Source: VXMT01 sp965204835
GTDB lineage: Bacteria; Chloroflexota; Dehalococcoidia; UBA2979
DNA: 64,000 nt
Reading direction: 5' to 3'
NCBI GenBank assembly: GCA_965204835.1
Contig: OZ242017.1
Coordinates: 1,860,001 to 1,924,000 of the forward strand
Below are positions 1 through 7,676 of the stretch, piece by piece (the stretch's first letter is position 1; the number at the start of each line of letters is the position of its first letter). The position numbers were made by a program, and so were the translations under genes. The notes below the pieces were generated by a model. The model searched no databases. It was not told where the DNA came from and was given only the letters and a program-made list of their open reading frames with translations.

Positions 1-1193
1 GGGACGATCGCGCGGAGGGGCCGCACGACGAACCCCGCGAGCAGCACGAGCAGCGCCAGCGGGACGCCGAGCAGCAGCGGGCGGAACCCCAGCCCCAGCC
101 CGAGCAGCGCCACCGCGACGCACCCGGCGGCGATGAGTCCTCGCCACCGGCTGACCTCGATGCGGTCGCCGGAGAACCTGATGAGGGCGGGGAGCAGCGT
201 GACGGAGGCGGTCATCGTCGCCGCCACGGTCAGCGCCGCGGCGACCGCGAGGCCGGTGATGAACGGGAGCCCCATCAACAGCATCCCGAGGAGCGAGATC
301 ACCACGGTCAGCCCCGCGAAGATCACCGCGCGCCCGGCGGTGTCGAAGGCCTCGAAGGCTGAGGGCTCGACGCCGCGGTCCTCGGCCAGGCCGTCGCGGT
401 AGCGCGTGACGATGAACAGCGCGTAGTCGATGCCGACGCCGATCCCGACCATCGCGCCGATGGTCGTCGCGAACTCGGGGATCGAGAGGACGTTGGAGAG
501 CACCACTGCCATCGCGATGCCCACGCCCACGCCGGCCACGGCTACCGCGATCGGCAGCCCCATCGCCATCACCGACCCAAACGCCAGGATCAGCACCACG
601 ATGGCGAACGCGAGGCCGATGAACTCGGACTGCGGGGGCTCGAACTCGCTGAGCGCCTCGCCGCCGATCTCGACCTGCAGGCCGGGCACCTCCGGGATGA
701 GCTTGTTGAACTCCGACCCGAGGGCCGAGGTGTCGTTGAAGTCGAGCTCCGGGGCGAGGTCGATGCGCGCGAACGCGACGACGCCGTCGGCGCTGACCTG
801 CGGGCGTCCCGGCATGTGCGGCAGATGCGTTGCGTGCTGCGGCGGCGTCTCGGGAACCGGAACCGTGGCGAGGTACGGGCTGGTCAGCGTCACGCCCTCG
901 TACGACGCGACCTCCTCGAACATCTCCTCCATCGCCGCCTTGATCGCCGGCGTGTCGACGCCGGCGGGGGCGTGGAAGACGATCGAGCCGCTGAACCCAC
1001 CGCCCAGGCCCTCGAAGTGCTCCTCGAGCACATCGAATCCGCGGCGGCTGTCCGACTCGGGCGCCTGCAACTCCGCGAGGAACGAGGGTCCGACCACACC
1101 GGCCGCGGCCAGCGCCGCAACGAGCACGACGACCCACGCGGCGACCGTCTTGCGGGGATTGCGGAAGCACCACCCGCTGATTCGAACGAGCAT
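1..1193 (-). CDS. MMPL/RND-family transporter, N-terminal part (3' end cut by window)
   Basis: About 397 residues from an ATG preceded by AGAGAGGG. The order is one N-terminal membrane helix (about residues 17-37, after RNPRKTVAAW), a long external domain, then a cluster of hydrophobic helices from about residue 190 containing GIGVGIDYALFIVTRYR. That signature is typical of MMPL exporters and of SSD-like RND proteins. The family moves lipids or hydrophobic compounds across the cytoplasmic membrane using the proton gradient; the substrate cannot be read here. Visible helices end inside the first membrane bundle, so the second half (another external loop and bundle) lies outside the window. It stands alone, divergent from the cupin gene. 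Confidence 0.85.
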   Translation of the reverse strand, partial: MLVRISGWCFRNPRKTVAAWVVVLVAALAAAGVVGPSFLAELQAPESDSRRGFDVLEEHFEGLGGGFSGSIVFHAPAGVDTPAIKAAMEEMFEEVASYEGVTLTSPYLATVPVPETPPQHATHLPHMPGRPQVSADGVVAFARIDLAPELDFNDTSALGSEFNKLIPEVPGLQVEIGGEALSEFEPPQSEFIGLAFAIVVLILAFGSVMAMGLPIAVAVAGVGVGIAMAVVLSNVLSIPEFATTIGAMVGIGVGIDYALFIVTRYRDGLAEDRGVEPSAFEAFDTAGRAVIFAGLTVVISLLGMLLMGLPFITGLAVAAALTVAATMTASVTLLPALIRFSGDRIEVSRWRGLIAAGCVAVALLGLGLGFRPLLLGVPLALLVLLAGFVVRPLRAIV

Positions 1194-1273
1194 CGTGGCC
1201 CTCTCTACGTGCGCGCGCTGCGGCGCGGACGGTCCGCGTCGCTGGTCTACGCCGGTGGGAGAGGCGCCATCCG

Positions 1274-1282
1274 AAGCTAGCA
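1274..1282 (-). promoter_or_regulatory. Extended -10 promoter for the MMPL gene
   Basis: On the minus strand TGc-TAGCTT lies about 80 bp upstream of the start codon. It matches the TGnTAnnnT pattern seen before many genes of this window. No convincing -35 box. Confidence 0.4.
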
Positions 1283-1333
1283 GGGCGACACCCCAGCAGC
1301 CAATCCATGGCCCGCCCGACACCGCGGAGCGTG

Positions 1334-1363
1334 TTGACACCCGGCTCTGCCCTTCGCTACGAA
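1334..1363 (+). promoter_or_regulatory. Promoter of the cupin gene, TTGACA-N18-TACGAA
   Basis: TTGACA at 1334-1339 and TACGAA at 1358-1363 with an 18-bp spacer. The same pair of boxes recurs before the next gene (1845-1873, 17-bp spacer), so the two neighbours may share a control type distinct from the extended -10 promoters elsewhere. Confidence 0.6.
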
Positions 1364-1439
1364 GCAGGCGCGACCATGAGCACGTCGAGGGCTGGGCTCC
1401 GCGATACCGCCCGCGGCCTGTCGGAGAAGGAGGACGCCA

Positions 1440-1790
1440 ATGAGCCGGAAGAAGATCTTCAACTGGGCCGACGTGGAACCGTGGCCCTCCGACTACCCGG
1501 GGATCGCCATGAAGGTGGTGACCGGCGAGCGCATGCAACTCGTGATGGCCGAGTTCGAGCCCGGCTCGACGTACTCCCTCCACTCCCACGAGCGAGAGCA
1601 GTTCAGCTTTATGTTGAGCGGCCGGATGCGTCTCACCGTCGGGGACGAGGTCGCCGAAATCGGCCCCGGCGACATGTGGCATGCCCCGGGCAACGTCGCC
1701 CACGGCGGCGAGATCCTGGGTGACGAGCCCGTGGTCTTCGTCGACGTCTACTCGCCGCCCGCCGAGGAATTCACTGAGGACGCGGAGTAA
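1440..1790 (+). CDS. Cupin-domain protein (single small beta-barrel)
   Basis: 116 residues, essentially one cupin barrel. Motif 1 is visible as HSH followed by ERE and a later G (residues about 41-60), with the metal-binding His, His and Glu. Motif 2 is PGNVAHGG (about 80-88), giving the third His. Such one-domain cupins are metal-dependent enzymes or small-molecule sensors; the sequence does not tell which. A strong GGAGAAGGAGG ribosome site fixes the ATG. It is followed by a separately promoted hydratase-like gene, with no overlap. No signal peptide, so cytoplasmic. Confidence 0.8.
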   Translation: MSRKKIFNWADVEPWPSDYPGIAMKVVTGERMQLVMAEFEPGSTYSLHSHEREQFSFMLSGRMRLTVGDEVAEIGPGDMWHAPGNVAHGGEILGDEPVVFVDVYSPPAEEFTEDAE

Positions 1791-1844
1791 CCGCCCGGGC
1801 GTCGACGGAATCAGGGTCCGGCCGACCGCGGCGACGCCCGCGCG

Positions 1845-1873
1845 TTGACACCTCGCGCCGCCCTCGTTACGAA
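1845..1873 (+). promoter_or_regulatory. Promoter of the MaoC-type gene, TTGACA-N17-TACGAA
   Basis: TTGACA at 1845-1850 and TACGAA at 1868-1873, spacer 17 bp. Near twin of the promoter at 1334-1363. It leaves a leader of about 35 nt before the ATG. Confidence 0.6.
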
Positions 1874-1914
1874 GAGCGCACGATCCACAGGCACGAGCGA
1901 GAGGACAACACACC

Positions 1915-3030
1915 ATGGCTGACGAATGGCAGGACGCGTGGCAGGGAACCATCGACGCAGTCGGTGGTGACTTCTCCGGTGGCGTGCAGAGCACGGCCAT
2001 CGACCAGATCGAGCTCGGCGCGGTGCGCAAGCTGCTCGAGCCGCTGGAGCTTGACTGCCCGCTCCACTACGACGCCGAGGCCGCGCAGCAGCACGGCTAC
2101 CGCGACGTGCTCGCCCCTGTGGCCGGCATCTCGTCGACGTGGCTCGACTCGGGCCTGTGGCAGCCCGGCATGGGCAGCCGCTACCCGCAGGCCCACCCGC
2201 ACGTCGACATCCCCCGAACACGCGGCGAGGAGATGCCCGAGCCCCCGATGCCGGAGACGACCGCCGCGTTCGCGACCGACATCGAGATCGAGTACCACGA
2301 GCCGGCGGTCGTCGGCGACCGGCTGACCGTCCGGGGCCGCAAGCTGCTGTCGTGCCTGCCGCGCGAGACGCGCGTCGGGCGCGGCGCGTTCATGGTCTGG
2401 GAGCGCGAAGTCGTCAACCAGGACGGCGACCTGGTCGCGCTGCTGCGCAACGGTGGCTACTCGTACGTGCCCCTCGACGCGCCCGAGGACGGCTCCTCGG
2501 CGGCGCCCGCGGCCGAGGCAGCCGCGGACGAGGCGCCCGAGGAAGACCTGATCGCGATCCGCAACGTCGAGCCCGGCTCCCCGCCAGCGGTCGACTGGTC
2601 GAACCAGCGGTACTGGGAGGACGTGCAGGAGGGCGACGAGATCCCGCCGGTCACGATCAACCTGACCATCGCGCGCCTCGTGGTCGAGGCGGGTGCGAAC
2701 CGCGACTTCAACCAGATCCACCACAACACGCCCGTCTCGATCGCGACGGGCGCGCCGGACATGTACGCCAACAACGGCTTCATCCAGTGCTGGTGGGAGC
2801 GCGCCGTGCGCGAGTACATCGGCCTCGGAGGCCGGTTCAAGAAGACCGGCCCGTTCCGCATGCGCATCTTCAACACCGTCGGTGAGTCCGCCGTGACCTC
2901 CGGCACGGTGAAGCGCAAGTGGGAGGAAGACGGCGAGCACCTGGTCGAGATCGAGGTCCGCACCGAGATCTCGAAGGGGACCTCCGTGGGTCCCGGCCCG
3001 GTCATCGTGAGCCTGCCTACACGCGGCTAG
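1915..3030 (+). CDS. Double hot-dog protein: FAS1-like dehydratase domain plus MaoC-like domain
   Basis: 371 residues. The N-terminal half (about 15-180) resembles the MaoC_dehydrat_N/FAS1-like hot-dog with the GYRDVLAPV stretch. An Ala/Glu/Asp-rich linker follows (about 190-210). The C-terminal half (about 225-365) is a MaoC hot-dog with the hydratase motif GANRDFNQIHHN, where the Asp and the first His match the catalytic pair of enoyl-CoA hydratase 2 enzymes. Likely reaction: hydration of an enoyl-CoA or a mesaconyl-type thioester in the cytoplasm. The substrate is not deducible. It has its own promoter and is followed by PAC2 with a short gap. Confidence 0.75.
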   Translation: MADEWQDAWQGTIDAVGGDFSGGVQSTAIDQIELGAVRKLLEPLELDCPLHYDAEAAQQHGYRDVLAPVAGISSTWLDSGLWQPGMGSRYPQAHPHVDIPRTRGEEMPEPPMPETTAAFATDIEIEYHEPAVVGDRLTVRGRKLLSCLPRETRVGRGAFMVWEREVVNQDGDLVALLRNGGYSYVPLDAPEDGSSAAPAAEAAADEAPEEDLIAIRNVEPGSPPAVDWSNQRYWEDVQEGDEIPPVTINLTIARLVVEAGANRDFNQIHHNTPVSIATGAPDMYANNGFIQCWWERAVREYIGLGGRFKKTGPFRMRIFNTVGESAVTSGTVKRKWEEDGEHLVEIEVRTEISKGTSVGPGPVIVSLPTRG

Positions 3031-3082
3031 GCGCATCACCCGCTGCCGGGCGCGCTTCGATGCGCGCCCGGCAGTGACGGTC

Positions 3083-3088
3083 TATGCT
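3083..3088 (+). promoter_or_regulatory. -10 box giving a leaderless PAC2 transcript
   Basis: TATGCT ends 7 bases before the GTG at 3095, so the predicted RNA start is the start codon itself. No ribosome site is present before the GTG. A GTG at 3074 in the same frame would lie upstream of the -10 and is unlikely to be used. Confidence 0.5.
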
Positions 3089-3094
3089 GGGGCC

Positions 3095-3976
3095 GTGGAC
3101 GAACTGCTCATCGACGAACAGCCCCAGCTCGACCGCCCCATCCTCCTCGCGGCCTGGTCCGGGTGGAACGACGCGGGCGAGTCGGCGACCGGCGCGCTGC
3201 GTTTCATGCTGCGTCGCTGGCGGTCGAAGGCCATCGCGCACATCGACCCCGAGACGTTCTACGACTTCACGCAGGCGCGCCCACGCGTGCGCCTGGAGAA
3301 CGGCGAGCGCGTGCTCGACTGGCCGGCGAACGAGTTCTCGCCGCACCAGCGCGCGGGGACGGACCCCGACATCATCGTCATGCTCGGCATCGAGCCGCAC
3401 CTGGCGTGGAACGCCTACAGCGACGCGATCGTCCACTTCTGCAAGACCTTCGACGTCGGCCACGTCGTCACCCTCGGCGCGCTGCTCGCCGAGGCGAGCC
3501 ACGCCCGCCCGATCGCCGTCAGTGGCTCGTCCGAGGACCCCGACTTCCGCGCCCAACTCGGTCTCCCGGAACCGAGACAGGGCGGCTACGAGGGCCCGAC
3601 GGGCATCGTCGGCGTGATCAACAATCGCCTGCGCGACGAAGGCCTCAAGACCGCCTCGATGTGGGCCAACGTGCCGCACTATGTCAACGCGTCGCCCAAC
3701 CCCAAGGGCGCGCTCGCGCTGCTGGAGCAGCTCAACGAGTCGCTGCGGCTGGACCTCAGCCTCCACGACCTCGAGGTGTTCGCGGCGCGCTTCGACGCCC
3801 AGGTGGGCGCCGAGATCGCGAAGAACCCCGAGATGGTGGACTACGCCCGCCGCATCGAGGAGCAACTCGACGCCGAGGCGGAGGGTGAGGTCGAGCCCGA
3901 GGCCGAGCTGCCGGACGCCCAGGACATGGTCGACGAGCTCGAGCGCTTCCTCCGCCAGCAGCGCGACACGGACTGA
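3095..3976 (+). CDS. PAC2-family protein
   Basis: 293 residues from the GTG chosen because of the leaderless promoter. The N-terminal RPILLAAWSGWNDAGESA is the hallmark of PAC2 (proteasome assembly chaperone 2-like) proteins. A Rossmann-like core follows to about residue 205 (PTGIVGVINNRL, MWANVPHYV), and an acidic, Glu-rich tail ends the protein. In actinobacteria and Chloroflexota PAC2 proteins are conserved but of unsettled function; some bind ligands much as nucleoside phosphorylases do. Cytoplasmic, monocistronic. Closely followed by the promoter of the next small gene. Confidence 0.85.
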   Translation: MDELLIDEQPQLDRPILLAAWSGWNDAGESATGALRFMLRRWRSKAIAHIDPETFYDFTQARPRVRLENGERVLDWPANEFSPHQRAGTDPDIIVMLGIEPHLAWNAYSDAIVHFCKTFDVGHVVTLGALLAEASHARPIAVSGSSEDPDFRAQLGLPEPRQGGYEGPTGIVGVINNRLRDEGLKTASMWANVPHYVNASPNPKGALALLEQLNESLRLDLSLHDLEVFAARFDAQVGAEIAKNPEMVDYARRIEEQLDAEAEGEVEPEAELPDAQDMVDELERFLRQQRDTD

Positions 3977-4001
3977 GCCTCTCAGCCCACTCCCCGCCTT
4001 G

Positions 4002-4010
4002 TGCTATGCT
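4002..4010 (+). promoter_or_regulatory. Extended -10 promoter of the small coiled-coil gene
   Basis: TGc-TATGCT, the same design as other promoters in this window. Transcription would start near 4017, about 47 nt before the GTG. Confidence 0.5.
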
Positions 4011-4063
4011 TCACGAACGGCCAGCAGAGGCCGCTCCTCAGACTGTTCGGGAAGGTAGCTAAG

Positions 4064-4375
4064 GTGACCTCATCCGCGGAGACCCTCGACAGCCGTGTCG
4101 CTCGGATTGAAACCAACCTCGAACACACCACAACAAAGTCAGACCTCGCCCAGGTGGAGGCGAGGCTCACACACGCTGTAGAGGCCCTGGACAGCCGCGT
4201 CACGCGGGTCGAAGCCACGCTCGAACACACTGCGACCAAGTCGGATCTCGCCCAGGTCGAGACGAGGCTGACGCAGACCCTAGCGGAGCTGGAGCGGCGG
4301 TTGATTTACTGGGCCGTCGGGACGGCGATCGCCGTCATCGGAGGTGTCTCCGCCGCCGTCAGGCTCTTCGGCTAA
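4064..4375 (+). CDS. Small coiled-coil protein with C-terminal membrane anchor
   Basis: 103 residues from GTG, with GGGAAGG 8 bases upstream. Two tandem copies of a heptad-like unit lie at about residues 5-37 and 38-70, each reading LDSRVxRxExxLEHTxTK then SDLAQVExRL. A hydrophobic segment ending in AVRLFG (about 83-101) should anchor it in the membrane with the coil in the cytoplasm. I recognise no family; the layout is like DUF1640/CCDC90-type proteins, one of which is also near 50.7 kb. Function unknown. The internal repeat suggests the coil grew by duplication. Confidence 0.6.
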   Translation: MTSSAETLDSRVARIETNLEHTTTKSDLAQVEARLTHAVEALDSRVTRVEATLEHTATKSDLAQVETRLTQTLAELERRLIYWAVGTAIAVIGGVSAAVRLFG

Positions 4376-4395
4376 GCCTGCGTCCCTGTCGCTGT

Positions 4396-4436
4396 AAGCG
4401 GCCCGCGTGCTGACGCGCGACGCGAGTTGGCCGCTT
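4396..4436. terminator. Large hairpin, possible terminator between the coiled-coil gene and the pyr promoter
   Basis: AAGCGGCC (4396-4403) is the exact inverted complement of GGCCGCTT (4429-4436), with a second CGCG-rich stem inside. There is no T-run, so termination is inferred from position only. Confidence 0.4.
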
Positions 4437-4447
4437 GTGAAGGGCGG

Positions 4448-4456
4448 TGCTACTCT
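4448..4456 (+). promoter_or_regulatory. pyr operon promoter (extended -10)
   Basis: TGc-TACTCT. The expected start near 4463 makes a leader that begins just before the PyrR-binding hairpin. Confidence 0.6.
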
Positions 4457-4462
4457 CACTCT

Positions 4463-4597
4463 CGATAGCAGCGCTCTTTAAGCCGGTCCCGCGAGGCCGG
4501 GAAGGACGCAGCCCGTGACGCAAGGACTCGTGCCGACGTACGTTGCGCCTGGTGGCATCCACGCCGATCCCCTCCCCACCGGCGGGAGGTTTTTTTT
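4463..4597 (+). ncRNA. PyrR-responsive pyr operon attenuator (leader RNA)
   Basis: The binding-loop sequence GGTCCCGCGAGGCC at 4485-4498 fits the PyrR consensus ARUCCNGNGAGGYU. It is held in a CCGG/CCGG stem and followed by GGGAAGGA, as in Bacillus pyr leaders. The 3' end is an intrinsic terminator with eight Ts. Known logic of this family: UMP-bound PyrR stabilises the anti-antiterminator hairpin so the terminator forms. The downstream gene is pyrR itself, which closes the feedback loop. I did not work out the exact antiterminator pairing. Confidence 0.85.
4571..4597 (+). terminator. Regulated terminator of the pyr leader
   Basis: CCTCCC/GGGAGG stem (4571-4576 with 4584-4589), loop of seven bases, then eight Ts at 4590-4597. 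Confidence 0.85.
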
Positions 4598-4645
4598 GCC
4601 CATGACCACTCACGCCTCCGCGCGCACCGAGGGAGGCCGGCCGTG

Positions 4646-5221
4646 ATGGAACGCTCGCCCGCCGGCGAAGCCGTCGGCGCCGCGCCCGGTCCCGTCCTGG
4701 ACGCGCCTGGCATCCGCCGTACCATGCAGCGCCTCGCGCACGAGATCGTCGAGCGCAACGGCGGCGTCGACCAGCTCGTGCTCGTCGGCGTGCAGCGCCG
4801 CGGCGTCACCCTCGCTGCGCGCCTCGCTTCGTTCATCGAGGAGTTCGAGGGCGTGCGCGTACCGATCGGCAGCCTCGACATCACGCTGCACCGCGACGAC
4901 CTCGCGTCGCGCGGACTGCGCAGCGCCCCGCAACCCAGCGACCTCCCCGACATCGAGGGGAAGCACCTGGTGCTCGTCGACGATGTGCTCTTCACGGGCC
5001 GCACCGTGCGGGCCGCGCTCGACTCGCTCAACGACTTCGGCCGGCCGCACCTCGTGCGCCTCGCGGTGCTCATCGACCGCGGCCACCGCGAGCTGCCGAT
5101 CCGCGCCGACATCGTCGGGAAGAACATCCCGACGGTGCGCACCGACCAGGTCCAGGTGCTCCTCGAGGAGGACGACGGCCGCGACGCCGTGGTCGTCATC
5201 CCGGGGGGTGAGCGCTCATGA
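4646..5221 (+). CDS. pyrR: Bifunctional pyr operon regulator / uracil phosphoribosyltransferase
   Basis: 191 residues. The PRPP-binding signature reads LVLVDDVLFTGRTVRAALD (about 108-126), and the N-terminal part has GIRRTMQRLAHEIVERN typical of PyrR. It binds the attenuator hairpin in the leader just upstream when UMP is high, and has UPRTase activity in characterised members. A GTG three bases upstream is an alternative start; GGGAGG at 4631 serves either. It overlaps pyrB by ATGA, implying translational coupling. Confidence 0.93.
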   Translation: MERSPAGEAVGAAPGPVLDAPGIRRTMQRLAHEIVERNGGVDQLVLVGVQRRGVTLAARLASFIEEFEGVRVPIGSLDITLHRDDLASRGLRSAPQPSDLPDIEGKHLVLVDDVLFTGRTVRAALDSLNDFGRPHLVRLAVLIDRGHRELPIRADIVGKNIPTVRTDQVQVLLEEDDGRDAVVVIPGGERS

Positions 5222-6312
5222 CCACCGAGACCACCGGTACGACGCAGACCGGCGTGGCAGCCACGCCCGAGCCCGCGACCGCGGCGGACGAGGTGCAACT
5301 CGCGCCGGGTGAGGGCGCCTCGTCGTGGCAGCACCGCCATGTGCTCGACCTCGACGACTTCAGCACCGACGAGATCGTGACGGTCCTCGACCTCACCGAG
5401 CGGATGCAGGAGGTGCTGGAGCGCCGCATCGCGCGCGTGCCAGCGCTGCGCGGCCACACCGTCGTCAACCTCTTCTACGAGCCCTCGACGCGCACGCGCG
5501 CCTCGTTCGAGCTGGCCGGCAAGGTGCTCGGCGCCGACGTGATCAGCCTCAGCGTCGCCACCTCCGCCGTGCAGAAGGGCGAGTCGCTCATCGACACGGT
5601 ACGCACGCTGCGGGCGATGGGCGCCGACAGCATCGTGATCCGCCACGCCTCGTCGGGCGCGCCCTACCTGGCCGCGCGCCACACCAACGCCTCGATCGTG
5701 AACGCGGGCGATGGCGCGCATGCACACCCGACGCAGGCGCTGCTCGACCTCTACACGATGCGCTCGCACTTCGGCGACCTCACGGGCAAGCGCGTCGCCA
5801 TGATCGGCGACATCTCGCACTCGCGCGTGGCGCGCTCCGACCTGTGGGGTCTCACGGCCCTCGGCGCCGACGTGGTCGTGTGCGGTCCGCCGACGCTGCT
5901 GCCGATCGGGCTCGACGCGAGCCAGCGCCCCGACCACGCGCAGCAGGCGCTCCCGCCCGTGCGGATCGAGACCGACATCGAGCGAGCCATCGAGGGGGCG
6001 CACGTCGTCATGGCGCTGCGGCTGCAGAGCGAGCGCCAGCAGGGCGGCCTGTTGCCCTCGCTGCACGAGTACGCGCTGCACTACCAGGTCACCGCGGAGC
6101 GCCTCGCGCGCGCCCACCCCGACCACCTGCTCATGCACCCCGGCCCCAAGAACGAGGGCATCGAGATCGCCCGCGACGTGGCCGCCGGGCAGCACTCGAT
6201 CATCGAGCGCCAGGTCACCAACGGCGTGGCCGTGCGCATGGCCCTGCTCTCGCTGCTCGCCCTCGGAGCCGACGGCACGGGCGCGGTGACCGGCGAGGGG
6301 GGCGCCTCGTGA
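5218..6312 (+). CDS. pyrB: Aspartate carbamoyltransferase catalytic chain
   Basis: 364 residues; the first 40 or so are a Thr/Ala/Glu-rich extension absent from compact PyrB. The carbamoyl-phosphate site STRTRASFELA and the later HPTQALLDLYT motif are intact, and HPGPKNEGIEI near the C-terminus fits the family. It condenses carbamoyl phosphate with aspartate, the first committed pyrimidine step. No pyrI regulatory chain is adjacent, so allosteric control may be absent and attenuation the main control. Overlaps pyrR (ATGA) and pyrC (GTGA). Confidence 0.95.
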   Translation: MTTETTGTTQTGVAATPEPATAADEVQLAPGEGASSWQHRHVLDLDDFSTDEIVTVLDLTERMQEVLERRIARVPALRGHTVVNLFYEPSTRTRASFELAGKVLGADVISLSVATSAVQKGESLIDTVRTLRAMGADSIVIRHASSGAPYLAARHTNASIVNAGDGAHAHPTQALLDLYTMRSHFGDLTGKRVAMIGDISHSRVARSDLWGLTALGADVVVCGPPTLLPIGLDASQRPDHAQQALPPVRIETDIERAIEGAHVVMALRLQSERQQGGLLPSLHEYALHYQVTAERLARAHPDHLLMHPGPKNEGIEIARDVAAGQHSIIERQVTNGVAVRMALLSLLALGADGTGAVTGEGGAS

Positions 6313-7676
6313 CCACCCTCGCGATCCACAACGGGCGGGTCATCGACCCCGCGCTCGGCCGCGACGGCGTGGCCGACGTGGTCATCGTCGACGGGCGCGT
6401 GGCGCGCGTCGGACCGGGCGAGGGCGACGCCGTCGTCGAGGCCGACCGCATCGACGCGACGGGGCTGGTGGTCGCGCCGGGATTCGTCGACCTGCACGTG
6501 CACCTGCGCGAGCCGGGCTTCGAGTACAAGGAGACGATCGCGACCGGCACCGCAGCCGCCGCGCGCGGCGGCTTCACCACCGTCTGCGCCATGCCCAACA
6601 CCGACCCGCCCCTCGACCGCCGCTCAGCCGTCGAGTCCGTGCTCCGCGAGGCGGAGCGCTCCGCGCGCGTCCGGGTGCTGCCGCTGGGTTGCATCACGAG
6701 CGGGCGCGCCGGCGCCGAGCTGGCCCCGGCGGGCGAGCTGGCGCAGGCAGGGGTCGTCGCACTCTCCGACGACGGCGACGCCGTCGCGGACGCGCGGCTG
6801 ATGCGCCACGCGCTCGAGTACGCGACGCGCTTCGGCCTGCCAATCGCGCAGCACTGCGAGGACCCCGCGCTGGTCTTCGAGGGCCACATGCACGAGGGCT
6901 GGGTCGCGGCGCGGCTCGGCCTGCGCGGCCGCCCCTCAAGCGCCGAGGAGACGCTGGTCGCCCGTGACATCGCGCTCGCGGAGCTGGCGAACGCGCACCT
7001 GCACATCCAGCACGTCTCGACGGCCGGCTCGGTCGCGCTCATACGCGCCGCGCGCGAGCGCGGCACGCACGTCACCGCCGAGGTGACGCCGCACCACCTC
7101 ACGCTCACGCACGAGGAGGTCGCGTTCGGCTCGTCGGGCGGCGCGAACGGCAACGGCTCTGCGTACCGCGAGATCGCGTACCACACCAACGCCAAGGTGA
7201 ACCCGCCGCTGCGCGAGCAGCACGACGTCGATGCATGCGTCGAGGCGCTGCGCGACGGCGTCATCGACGCCATCGCGACCGACCACGCGCCGCACGCAGT
7301 GTCGGACAAGGAGATCGAGTTCGACCTCGCGGAGGCCGGCATCAGCTGCCTCGAGACCGCGTTCGGAGCGTCGATGAGCCTCGTGCACGAGGGCCGGATC
7401 TCGCTGCCGATGCTCATCGAGCGGCTCACGGCGGGCCCGGTCGGCGCGTGGGGGCTGGACCAGCGAGCAGGCCTTGCCGGCCTCGGGACGCTGTCGCCGG
7501 GTGCGCTCGGGGACGTGGTGCTGCTGGACCCGGACGCCGAGTGGACGGTGGACCCCGACGAGTTCGCGTCGATGGGCAAGAACACGCCGCTGGCCGGGCG
7601 CACGCTGCGCGGGCAGGTCGTCGGCACGGTGTGCGAGGGCCGCGTCGTGCATGCGATGGCGGGTGTCGCGGTATGA
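6309..7676 (+). CDS. pyrC: Dihydroorotase (class I)
   Basis: 455 residues from GTG overlapping the pyrB stop. The metal-binding HVHLREPG (about residues 61-68), the PNTDPP substrate motif and the catalytic ATDHAPH are all present. Class I dihydroorotases of this length act as zinc-dependent enzymes that close carbamoyl-aspartate to dihydroorotate. A Gly/Ser/Asn-rich insertion (SSGGANGNGSA, about 276-286) is unusual but lies in a loop. Coupled to carA by an ATGA overlap. Confidence 0.94.
   Translation: MTTLAIHNGRVIDPALGRDGVADVVIVDGRVARVGPGEGDAVVEADRIDATGLVVAPGFVDLHVHLREPGFEYKETIATGTAAAARGGFTTVCAMPNTDPPLDRRSAVESVLREAERSARVRVLPLGCITSGRAGAELAPAGELAQAGVVALSDDGDAVADARLMRHALEYATRFGLPIAQHCEDPALVFEGHMHEGWVAARLGLRGRPSSAEETLVARDIALAELANAHLHIQHVSTAGSVALIRAARERGTHVTAEVTPHHLTLTHEEVAFGSSGGANGNGSAYREIAYHTNAKVNPPLREQHDVDACVEALRDGVIDAIATDHAPHAVSDKEIEFDLAEAGISCLETAFGASMSLVHEGRISLPMLIERLTAGPVGAWGLDQRAGLAGLGTLSPGALGDVVLLDPDAEWTVDPDEFASMGKNTPLAGRTLRGQVVGTVCEGRVVHAMAGVAV

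Noticed and set aside
4396..4436. The large inverted repeat as an attachment or integration site
   Set aside because: No integrase, direct repeats or tRNA target nearby; a transcriptional hairpin between two genes explains it.
5325..7676. Very long reading through pyrB in another frame joined to pyrC
   Set aside because: The upstream part is the Arg/Pro/Ala-rich shadow of pyrB; pyrC starts at the GTG overlapping the pyrB stop.
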